Below, piece after piece: positions 1 through 6,083 of a stretch of DNA of 6,083 bases (position 1 is its first letter; every line of letters starts with the position of its first letter). The notes beneath the pieces were generated by a model. It was not told the origin of the DNA and searched no databases. It worked only from the letters and a program-made list of their open reading frames with translations. The position numbers were made by a program, and so were the translations under genes. The stretch comes from Rhodospirillales bacterium (GTDB lineage: Bacteria; Pseudomonadota; Alphaproteobacteria; Rhodospirillales; JAOUPW01). The stretch covers positions 1 through 6,083 of the forward strand of contig JAOUPW010000137.1 of the NCBI GenBank assembly GCA_029879665.1, in the 5' to 3' direction.

Positions 1-1656
1 CATGGCTTCGTCGGCATTCTTGATAAGTTCTTCAACCGCAAGTCCATCTTCAGGAAAAATGGCGATACCGATACTGGCGGTAACGTAGAGTTCATGCCCA
101 TCGACGATAAATGGATTTTTAATATCATTTATGGCCCGTCGGGCGGCCTTGACAATATCATCCACTTCATCAACCTTTGGCAAAAGAACGGTGAATTCAT
201 CCCCGCCGAGACGGCAAATCGTATCACCTTCTCGCAGGCTTTTGCTCAAACGCACCGACATTTCCTTTAAAACTCCATCGCCCACAATATGGCCAAAGGT
301 GTCGTTGATTCTTTTAAATAGATCCAGATCGACGAACATAATCCCAAGATGCTGGCCGCTCCTGCCGGCATTGGCGATGGCCATGGAAACCCGGTCCATG
401 AACAAACGACGATTGGGAAGACCTGTTAAGATATCAAAATAGGCAAGTTTTCGAATATGTTCTTCGGTTTTCTTACGTTCCGAAATGTCGCTGAAAATTC
501 CTGAATATCTTTGAATTTCGCCTTTTTCGTCATAGATAACATTGATTGTCAGCCACTCGAGATACACCTCACCGTTTTTCCGCCGATTCCATATTTCCCC
601 TTGCCAGAAACCTTTGTTCAGCAGGCTTTCCCACATGGACTTGAAAAATGAGTCGTCATGGCGGCCCGATTTCAAAAACCTCGGGTTCATGCCAACCGCT
701 TCATCTCTTGCGTATCCTGTAATGGTTGTAAAAGCTGGATTGACGGCCTCAATAATTCCTTCCTTATTTACAATCATGATTCCGTCTGCTGACACATCAA
801 GCACCTTTTGGGCAAGATTCACGGTTTTTTCTTTTCCGCCCTCGGCAAGCCCCTGAGCCTTGAGGTATTCATCCATCCGATGCACATATTCATACTGGAT
901 GCATTTCAATATGTCGGAATAAGTCAAAAGCCCGATCAGATTTCCGTCGTCGTCCGTCACCCCAAGATGACGAATTTTTTTCTCTTTCAGCATGTCCCGG
1001 GCAATCAAGATGGACGAATCATGGGGAATGGTAATTACCGGCCTGTTGGCGACTTCGTTGACGGAATGGTATTTTTTTTGTTCTGCAACAAGGCGGATTA
1101 AATCCCGCTCGGTAATAATTCCATATTCTTCATCTTTATTCCCTTCGACGATAACGGCATCACTGTTTGAATCACGAAGGGCTTTAACAACTTGGTTGAT
1201 TGTTGCCTTACCCGGAATTTTTACCAAGGGGCCACTTAGGGCAGCACGGGTATCCGGCATGGTAAAAAAATGTTCAACACCGTGATTTTGAATGACTTCC
1301 GTCTGCGTGATGATCCCGATTACTTTTTCAGAATCATCCACCACCAGAAAATGATGGGTGCCTTCCTTTTTAAACCGAATTCCAGCCTCACTGACCGAAA
1401 TGCGTGAATTAATGGTCTTAACCGGCGAACGCATGAGCTCACCGATAGGCATTTCGAATGTTTTTGGTTTACTGAAATCCAGATTCAGGGAATCACGCTC
1501 CGTCCAAATCCCCACCGGCTTGCCCTTTTCCATGACAATCACGGAGGTTCCCTGGGAATCCTTCATCAGTCTGGCGGCATGCGCGAGGCTATCTGTGGAA
1601 GCGCATTGCGCCACGGAATTAGAGAGAATGCTTGCGACGGAAATATCAGTCGACAT
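1..1656 (-). CDS. CBS-CBS-CBS-CBS-PAS-GGDEF diguanylate cyclase (C-terminus beyond window)
   Basis: Likely makes cyclic di-GMP from two GTP in the cytoplasm, under control of ligand-sensing domains. I translated the open frame by hand: 552 codons to the window edge with no stop. Four CBS motifs fill residues 1-255 as two Bateman modules. Their G-x-x-T-x-x-D signatures are GIWTERD (49-55), GIITQTE (114-120, D replaced by E), GIITERD (179-185) and GLLTYSD (242-248); this signature usually marks adenine-nucleotide binding. A PAS/PAC domain spans about 280-395, ending in SDISERK. The GGDEF domain starts at FDILTGLPNRR (about 408-418). It has the metal and substrate motif DLDLFKRIND, an intact GGDEF (484-488), and an inhibitory I-site RxxD (R475-D478) exactly five residues upstream, so catalysis and product inhibition should both be possible. 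The frame leaves the window at NADEAM, near the usual GGDEF end; a following EAL domain is possible but unseen. There is no signal peptide or membrane segment. The start at 1656 has only a weak GGA upstream; an in-frame ATG at 1665 adds three residues. Confidence 0.93.
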   Translation of the reverse strand, partial: MSTDISVASILSNSVAQCASTDSLAHAARLMKDSQGTSVIVMEKGKPVGIWTERDSLNLDFSKPKTFEMPIGELMRSPVKTINSRISVSEAGIRFKKEGTHHFLVVDDSEKVIGIITQTEVIQNHGVEHFFTMPDTRAALSGPLVKIPGKATINQVVKALRDSNSDAVIVEGNKDEEYGIITERDLIRLVAEQKKYHSVNEVANRPVITIPHDSSILIARDMLKEKKIRHLGVTDDDGNLIGLLTYSDILKCIQYEYVHRMDEYLKAQGLAEGGKEKTVNLAQKVLDVSADGIMIVNKEGIIEAVNPAFTTITGYARDEAVGMNPRFLKSGRHDDSFFKSMWESLLNKGFWQGEIWNRRKNGEVYLEWLTINVIYDEKGEIQRYSGIFSDISERKKTEEHIRKLAYFDILTGLPNRRLFMDRVSMAIANAGRSGQHLGIMFVDLDLFKRINDTFGHIVGDGVLKEMSVRLSKSLREGDTICRLGGDEFTVLLPKVDEVDDIVKAARRAINDIKNPFIVDGHELYVTASIGIAIFPEDGLAVEELIKNADEAM

Positions 1657-1760
1657 CAAGGACATCCGAAGCGTTTTTAAAAGGACTGAGGTGGACTATT
1701 TTCCTGCCGAAGCCTTTAAAATTTAAGTAAAGAACACTGCATACTATCATAAATACGCTC

Positions 1761-1787
1761 ATTATATGCACTTTTTGAATTTGTCCG
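1761..1787 (-). promoter_or_regulatory. Candidate sigma70-type promoter for the CBS-PAS-GGDEF gene
   Basis: On the minus strand a perfect TATAAT lies at 1766-1761. The best -35 candidate is CGGACA at 1787-1782 (4 of 6 matches to TTGACA), but the spacer is only 15 bases, shorter than the usual 16-18. A start near 1753 would leave a leader of about 95 bases before the ATG at 1656. It sits in the AT-rich 185-base gap after rarA, where a separate promoter would be expected because the downstream gene differs in function and composition. This is weak evidence, since AT-rich gaps produce TATAAT by chance. Confidence 0.3.
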
Positions 1788-1841
1788 GTTATTATTGTAT
1801 GCAAACCAGATAAGGTAAAAGTTATAATCGGGAATCGATAA

Positions 1842-3200
1842 TTAGCCCTTATCGTCCGTCTCGGAGCGTTTTGCCCGCAGCTGATCCCAATACGCCAGAC
1901 GTTTGGAAATATCCCGCTCGAAGCCCCTTTCGCTGGGGACATAGTATTTCTCTCTCGCCATATCTTCGGGAAAAAAGTTTTGCCCGGAAAAGGCGCTCTC
2001 GGAATCATGGTCGTATTTATAGCCCTTGCCGTACCCCATATCCTTCATCAGGGCGGTGGGCGCGTTGAGGATATGTTTCGGCGGCATCAGGGAGCCCGTC
2101 TCACGGGCGGCGCGGAAAGACATCTTCTCGGCCTTGTAAACGGCGTTGGATTTGGGGGCGGTGCCCAGGTAAATGACGCACTGGACCACGGCCAGTTCGC
2201 CTTCGGGTGATCCTAGACGCTCATAGGTATCCCAGGCAGCCAAAGCCTGCGGCAAAGCCTGGGGGTCGGCAAGACCGATATCCTCGACCGCGAACCGCAC
2301 CAGGCGGCGGGTGATGTAAAGGGGGTCCTCACCGCCATCGAGCATCCGGGCCAGCCAATAGAGCGCCGCATCCGTATCCGAACCCCGGAGCGATTTGTGA
2401 AGGGCGCTGATCAGGTTGTAGTGCCCTTCCTGAGACTTGTCATAGAGCGGCATGCGGCGTTGGACGGCCTCGGCCAGGGCGGCGGTATCAAGAACCGGTT
2501 TTTCCGGAAGATCGAACAGATCTTCGGCCAAATTGAGCAGATAACGGCCATCGCCATCGGCCATCGCCCGGAGCGCGGCGCGGGCATCGTCTTCTAAGGG
2601 AAGTGTCCGGCCTTCCTCTCTTTCCGCCCTGCGCATCAACTCATCCAGGGCGGAATCGTCCAGCCTATTCAGGACCAGCACCTGGCAGCGGGACAACAGC
2701 GCTCCGTTAAGCTCAAATGAAGGATTTTCGGTGGTGGCGCCAACCAGGATTACCGTACCGTCTTCAACATAGGGAAGGAAGGCATCCTGCTGGGAGCGGT
2801 TGAAACGATGGATTTCATCGACAAAAAGCAAGGTGCCCTTCCCCATCCCCCGGCGATCGCGGGCGGCCTCGAAAACCTTCCGCAGATCCGCGACCCCTGA
2901 AAAAACCGCCGACAACGGCTCGAAGAAAAGATTGGTATTTTCCGCCAACAACCGAGCAATGGTCGTCTTTCCGGTTCCGGGCGCTCCCCACAAAATAATG
3001 GAAGACAGCCGACCGGATGCCATCATTCGGCCAATCGGACCTTCCCGGGACAAAATATGATTCTGCCCGACGACATCGGATAAGGATTTTGGACGCAGCC
3101 TGTCGGCCAGCGGCTGTGGTGCCTGGGATTCGAACAAAGATCCTACCTGTTGATGACCAGGCTTTGTGTCTTTCCGTTGCGGTTGACGGCGATGCGCCAT
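1842..3200 (-). CDS. rarA: Replication-associated recombination protein A (RarA/MgsA), AAA+ ATPase
   Basis: RarA is a cytoplasmic, tetrameric clamp-loader-like AAA+ ATPase that acts at stalled replication forks and single-stranded DNA ends and works with SSB. The 452-residue reading has the full family layout. The entry motif PLADRLRPKSL is at 30-40 and VVGQ at 43-46. Walker A GAPGTGKTT is at 72-80 and Walker B LLFVDEIH at 124-131. Sensor 1 GATTENPSF is at 154-162 and the arginine finger in LSRC at R171. The C-terminal MgsA-type tetramerisation region (about 255-440) begins with HYNLISALHKSLRGSD. Length agrees with the E. coli protein (about 447). The ATG at 3200 has an AGGAAG eight to nine bases upstream but overlaps the protease gene by 58 bases. 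A TTG at 3137 would start just past the protease stop and give 431 residues, closer to where family similarity begins. Co-transcription with the protease gene is likely. Identity is secure; only the start is uncertain. Confidence 0.96.
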   Translation of the reverse strand: MAHRRQPQRKDTKPGHQQVGSLFESQAPQPLADRLRPKSLSDVVGQNHILSREGPIGRMMASGRLSSIILWGAPGTGKTTIARLLAENTNLFFEPLSAVFSGVADLRKVFEAARDRRGMGKGTLLFVDEIHRFNRSQQDAFLPYVEDGTVILVGATTENPSFELNGALLSRCQVLVLNRLDDSALDELMRRAEREEGRTLPLEDDARAALRAMADGDGRYLLNLAEDLFDLPEKPVLDTAALAEAVQRRMPLYDKSQEGHYNLISALHKSLRGSDTDAALYWLARMLDGGEDPLYITRRLVRFAVEDIGLADPQALPQALAAWDTYERLGSPEGELAVVQCVIYLGTAPKSNAVYKAEKMSFRAARETGSLMPPKHILNAPTALMKDMGYGKGYKYDHDSESAFSGQNFFPEDMAREKYYVPSERGFERDISKRLAYWDQLRAKRSETDDKG

Positions 3201-4573
3201 TGATCAGTCTTCCTGTTGAGGATTTTTTGCAACTGGGAAACGGAAGAAACTTTGGTTTCGTTAACCTCAATCACCAAATCTCCGGGCTTAAAACGAAGAC
3301 GGTGGGCATTGCTTCCGCGCATGAGCTTGAGGATTATGATCCCCGGATCAAAACCGTCCAGCCCCAGTTCAACGGCAAGCGCCGGCGACATATTTGCAAC
3401 AACGGCGCCGCTAAGGGGTTGGGGTCCTGTCAGTTCGGTCACGTTTCGGGGAGGGATTTCCAGGGGCGCTTCCATTTTCAGGGTCATGTTGAGTTCCCGA
3501 TTGCGCCGCAGGGCCGTTATTTTCACACGGCTTCCCACGTCCTGGGTTCCGATTCTGAAATTCACCGATTCCAGATTGATAACTTCATGTCCATTGATCG
3601 TGAGAAGGACATCGCCGACCCGCAATCCGGCACGGTCCGCCGGCCCTCCTTGATAAAGCTTGTTAATCAAAATACCGGTTGGCCGCTTGAGTCCCAGGGA
3701 TGTTGCCATATCGGCGGTTACCGTCTGCCCCCAGGCTCCCAGCCAGGGACGCACCAGTTTCCCGTTCTTGGTCACGCCGGTGAGCACAAAACGAACCATG
3801 TTGGAAGGAATGGCAAACCCTATCCCCATCGATCCGCCGCTTTTTGAAAATATGGCGGTGTTAATGCCTATCAGCCGCCCTTCCATACCAATCAAGGCCC
3901 CGCCGGAATTTCCCGGATTTATGGCGGCATCGGTCTGAATGAAGGAATTGAGATCGGAAATACCGACCTGAGTACGCGCAAGGGCCGAAATGATGCCGCC
4001 GGTCACGGTCTGGCCGACCCCGAAGGGATTGCCGATGGCAAGCACCAGATCACCGACTTCCACATCATCGGAGTCGCGAAACTCCAGGAAGGGAAGATCT
4101 TCCCCGCCCGAATCCACTTTGAGGATGGCCAGATCCGTTCGTTCGTCGACGCCGATGATGGAGGCATCGAATTCGCGCCGGTCGGCCAGAACCACCCTGA
4201 TTTCATCGGCGCCTTCAATGACATGATTGTTGGTGACGACAACCCCGTCTTGCCGCACGATGACGCCGGAGCCGAGCGAATTCTGCACCCGGTTCTTTGG
4301 CGTGTTAGGGATATTCAGCCCTAGCCCCTCGCCGAAAAAGCGGCGGAAAAAGGGATCATCGAACAGCGGGGAAATCTGGCGGGATTTCACTACCTTGCGG
4401 GTATACACGTTGACCACTGCAGGGGCCGCTTTTTTAACCAGCGGGGCATAGGAAAGCTGAATCTGCGATTGTGAAGCAGGAATATCCTTTTGCGCCTGGG
4501 TTGGGCCGGCGCCCAAAAAGACGGCCGCCGCCAGACACATAGTCAAAATTCGATATAAACGGGACATGCTCAT
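3143..4573 (-). CDS. degP: Do/HtrA-family periplasmic serine endoprotease (DegP/DegQ-like)
   Basis: An envelope quality-control protease that degrades or holds misfolded periplasmic proteins. Numbered from the ATG at 4573 (476 residues), a signal peptide occupies about 1-27: a short basic n-region, hydrophobic LAAAVFLGAG, and probable cleavage after TQA. The trypsin-like domain (about 40-265) carries the full triad: H117 in NNHVIE, D147 in RTDLAILK and S223 in GNSGGAL. PDZ1 covers about 272-368 (PWLGAWGQ, GLRVGDVLLTING) and PDZ2 about 385-476 (FKPGDLVIEVNE). Two PDZ domains argue against DegS. The short loop after the first strand suits DegQ or alphaproteobacterial Do proteins as well as DegP, so the symbol is approximate. 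The frame stays open upstream to a TTG at 4597, but starting there puts polar residues before the signal peptide; 4573 fits better, with a GGGA 11 bases upstream. An ATG at 4567 is also possible. The gene follows the rplQ terminator and its 3' end runs into rarA. I saw no sigmaE-like or sigma32-like promoter in the short leader. Confidence 0.95.
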   Translation of the reverse strand: MSMSRLYRILTMCLAAAVFLGAGPTQAQKDIPASQSQIQLSYAPLVKKAAPAVVNVYTRKVVKSRQISPLFDDPFFRRFFGEGLGLNIPNTPKNRVQNSLGSGVIVRQDGVVVTNNHVIEGADEIRVVLADRREFDASIIGVDERTDLAILKVDSGGEDLPFLEFRDSDDVEVGDLVLAIGNPFGVGQTVTGGIISALARTQVGISDLNSFIQTDAAINPGNSGGALIGMEGRLIGINTAIFSKSGGSMGIGFAIPSNMVRFVLTGVTKNGKLVRPWLGAWGQTVTADMATSLGLKRPTGILINKLYQGGPADRAGLRVGDVLLTINGHEVINLESVNFRIGTQDVGSRVKITALRRNRELNMTLKMEAPLEIPPRNVTELTGPQPLSGAVVANMSPALAVELGLDGFDPGIIILKLMRGSNAHRLRFKPGDLVIEVNETKVSSVSQLQKILNRKTDQWRIAVNRNGKTQSLVINR

Positions 4574-4630
4574 GGGATTATCTTTCCCGCACACCAAATG
4601 CCTTTACCGGGACCTGAGTTTACCCTGAAT

Positions 4631-4662
4631 AAAAACAAAAGGCAGCCCTGAGGACTGCCTTT
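4631..4662 (-). terminator. Intrinsic terminator of the rpoA-rplQ operon
   Basis: Read on the minus strand, the arm AAAGGCAGTCC (4662-4652) pairs with GGGCTGCCTTT (4648-4638) around a TCA loop. This gives an 11-bp stem with a single T-G wobble. It is followed directly by a T-rich run, TTTTGTTTTT (4640-4631). It lies 34 bases past the rplQ stop and 57 bases before the next gene's ATG, the classic position for the end of a ribosomal protein operon. Confidence 0.92.
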
Positions 4663-4696
4663 CGGATCACAAAATCGCCGGAACGGTAAAATAGGA

Positions 4697-5131
4697 TCAA
4701 TCAACCGCCGTTTCGGCCTCCGCCAGCTGCGCCTCATGGCGTGCCTTGTCCTCCATGCCTTTAGCCTCCGGATCGCGGTCCACCAGTTCGATCACCGCCA
4801 TTGGGGCGCTGTCGCCGTAGCGGTATCCGGCCTTCAGAACGCGGGTATAACCGCCATTGCGATCCTTGTAACGGCCGGCCAGAACGTCGAACAACTTTCC
4901 AACCAATTGGGTATCGCCACCCAGGTGGGACAGTGCACGGCGCCGGGCCGCCAAGGTTCCGCGCTTGCCAAGCGTAATCATGCGGTCTGCCACCCGGCGG
5001 AGTTCCTTGGCCTTGGGCAAGGTGGTGGTGATTTGCTCGTGCCTCAACAGCGACGCCGCCATGTTCGACAGCATGGCCTTCCGATGGCTGCTTGTCAGAT
5101 TCAGTTTACGGCCACTTATACGATGTCGCAT
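4697..5131 (-). CDS. rplQ: 50S ribosomal protein L17 (bL17)
   Basis: Structural protein of the large ribosomal subunit, located near the peptide exit region. The 144-residue product opens with the family's conserved basic start, [20 protein letters not shown]. The characteristic run around [20 protein letters not shown] follows at about 28-47, and the core ends near [10 protein letters not shown] charged, Ala/Glu-rich tail of about 20 residues makes it longer than the 127-residue E. coli protein, as is common in alphaproteobacteria. The start is fixed by homology and by AAGGAG eight bases upstream. It follows rpoA by 50 bases, the usual order at the end of the alpha operon, and an intrinsic terminator comes right after it. 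Confidence 0.98.
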   Translation of the reverse strand: MRHRISGRKLNLTSSHRKAMLSNMAASLLRHEQITTTLPKAKELRRVADRMITLGKRGTLAARRRALSHLGGDTQLVGKLFDVLAGRYKDRNGGYTRVLKAGYRYGDSAPMAVIELVDRDPEAKGMEDKARHEAQLAEAETAVD

Positions 5132-5139
5132 GTTGATAT

Positions 5140-5145
5140 CTCCTT
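5140..5145 (-). promoter_or_regulatory. Strong ribosome binding site of rplQ
   Basis: AAGGAG on the minus strand, eight bases before the ATG at 5131. It is the best Shine-Dalgarno match in the window, fits a highly expressed ribosomal protein gene and fixes the start codon. Confidence 0.85.
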
Positions 5146-5181
5146 ATAAACATCCGCCATCAACAGGGGCGGAACGTTCCC

Positions 5182-6083
5182 TTAAAACGGTTCGTCGAGT
5201 TTTTTGGCCATATCCTCAATATTTTCGGGCGGCCAGTTGGGAATTTCCATGCCAAGATGAAGTCCCATTTGCGACAACACTTCCTTGATCTCATTCAACG
5301 ATTTACGTCCGAAATTGGGCGTCCGCAGCATATCGCCCTCTGTTTTTTGGACCAAATCACCGATGTAGATAATATTGTCGTTTTTCAGGCAGTTCGCAGA
5401 ACGCACGGAAAGTTCCAGCTCATCAACTTTGCGCAGAAGATTCTTATTGAAGGGAAGTTCTTCCCTGCGTTCTTCTTCTCTTGCCTTGGAGGGTTCTTCA
5501 AAATTGATGAACAGCTGCAACTGATCCTGAAGGATCCGCGCCGCCAGGGCAACGGCATCATCCGGGTTGACGGCACCATTGGTGGTCAATTCCAGCGACA
5601 GCCTGTCATGATCGGTAACCTGACCGACACGGGTGTTCTCCACCTTGTAGGCCACCTTGCGAACCGGAGAAAAAACCGCATCCACCAGGATTAGGCCAAT
5701 AGGCGATTCCTCGGCGCGGCTCTGGCTGGCGGCAACGTATCCTTTACCGGATTCGACCGTCAGTTCCATGTTGAGCTTGGCCCCTTCATCCAGATGGCAA
5801 AGCACCAGGTCCGGATCCATGATTTCGATATCCGGGCCGGTTTCAATCATGCCGGCGGTGACCGTTCCGGGTTTTTCAACCCGGAGCATCATCCGCTTCG
5901 GACCTTCGGCGCTCATCTTGAGACCCATGGTCTTGATGTTGAGCACGATGTCCGTGACATCCTCGCGTACCCCGGGGATGGACGAGAATTCATGGAGCAC
6001 GCCATCTATTTGCACGGACGTCACAGCGGCGCCTTGCAAGGAAGACAGCAGGATCCGCCTAAGGGCATTGCCCAAGGTCAGAC
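5182..6083 (-). CDS. rpoA: DNA-directed RNA polymerase subunit alpha (N-terminus beyond window)
   Basis: Alpha forms the dimer on which RNA polymerase assembles, and its C-terminal domain contacts UP elements and activators. The frame is open to the window edge. The visible 299 residues begin at [14 protein letters not shown], which matches about residue 38 onward of the E. coli protein, so roughly 40 residues are missing off-window. The TTG at 6075 in this motif is an internal leucine, not a start. The N-terminal domain includes the assembly motif GNALRR and IDGVLHEF. A Glu/Arg-rich linker follows. The C-terminal domain carries VRSANCLK, whose arginine (5401-5403) corresponds to the DNA-contacting R265 of E. 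coli, and [20 protein letters not shown] and NWPP. The tail [11 protein letters not shown] is of the alphaproteobacterial kind. rplQ follows after 50 bases with no terminator between, so the two share a transcript. Confidence 0.98.
   Translation of the reverse strand, partial: LTLGNALRRILLSSLQGAAVTSVQIDGVLHEFSSIPGVREDVTDIVLNIKTMGLKMSAEGPKRMMLRVEKPGTVTAGMIETGPDIEIMDPDLVLCHLDEGAKLNMELTVESGKGYVAASQSRAEESPIGLILVDAVFSPVRKVAYKVENTRVGQVTDHDRLSLELTTNGAVNPDDAVALAARILQDQLQLFINFEEPSKAREEERREELPFNKNLLRKVDELELSVRSANCLKNDNIIYIGDLVQKTEGDMLRTPNFGRKSLNEIKEVLSQMGLHLGMEIPNWPPENIEDMAKKLDEPF

Noticed and set aside
131..1726. Several plus-strand open frames of 97-122 codons opposite the signalling gene.
   Set aside because: The minus-strand frame is continuous over 552 codons with clear CBS, PAS and GGDEF motifs; the plus-strand frames overlap one another and show no domain signal.
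1646..1762. A 38-residue minus-strand frame with a hydrophobic start (ATG at 1762) that overlaps the first codons of the diguanylate cyclase gene, a possible leader peptide.
   Set aside because: It has no Shine-Dalgarno, and its ATG lies inside the TATAAT proposed as the -10 box, so both cannot be right. It is part of a longer shadow frame running back into rarA.
1657..1841. A c-di-GMP riboswitch or small RNA in the gap before the diguanylate cyclase gene.
   Set aside because: I could not find the conserved GEMM-type core or a stable hairpin; the gap is simply AT-rich.
1818..1844. A possible hairpin after the rarA stop, TTATCG pairing with CGATTATAA, followed by a short T run.
   Set aside because: The stem is only four pairs before a mismatch, then AT pairs, and the T run is four bases. 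It is too weak to call a terminator.
3017..3847. A 276-codon plus-strand open frame opposite rarA and the protease gene.
   Set aside because: It lies antisense to two strongly identified genes, its translation resembles no protein I know, and it looks like a shadow frame in GC-rich coding DNA.
6073..6075. A TTG that could be read as the start of the alpha subunit.
   Set aside because: It is the leucine of the conserved TLGNALRR motif; the frame continues to the window edge and the true start lies outside.

Overview
The window looks like a chromosomal segment from an alphaproteobacterium, possibly a Rhodospirillales-type member. That assignment is an inference from protein style (RpoA and L17 sequence, a C-terminal RpoA tail of the alphaproteobacterial kind) and from the gene order rpoA - rplQ - Do-type protease - rarA, which is familiar from that class. 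All five recognisable genes lie on the minus strand, so transcription runs from high to low coordinates. No plus-strand gene, RNA gene, mobile element, CRISPR array or prophage feature could be supported.

Layout in order of transcription. (1) 6083-5182: rpoA, RNA polymerase alpha subunit, missing roughly its first 40 residues beyond the window edge. (2) 5131-4697: rplQ, ribosomal protein bL17, behind a strong Shine-Dalgarno. A textbook intrinsic terminator at about 4662-4631 closes this ribosomal/RNA polymerase operon. (3) 4573-3143: a secreted Do/HtrA-family serine protease with an intact His-Asp-Ser triad and two PDZ domains. (4) 3200-1842 (or from a TTG at 3137): rarA, the AAA+ replication-recombination ATPase. 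Its start overlaps or abuts the protease stop, so the two are probably co-transcribed. (5) After a 185-base AT-rich gap holding a possible promoter, 1656-1: a signalling protein with four CBS motifs, a PAS domain and a GGDEF diguanylate cyclase domain. It is cut off by the window edge just as the GGDEF domain ends, so a following EAL domain cannot be excluded.

The first four genes are conserved housekeeping functions: transcription, translation, envelope protein quality control and replication-fork repair. The fifth is an accessory signalling gene and is visibly more AT-rich than its neighbours. It probably links a nucleotide signal (CBS) and a PAS-sensed cue to cyclic di-GMP synthesis. I saw nothing that amounts to a clearly new biological system. 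The items most worth a second look are the CBS4-PAS-GGDEF architecture and the start-codon ambiguity at the protease/rarA junction.
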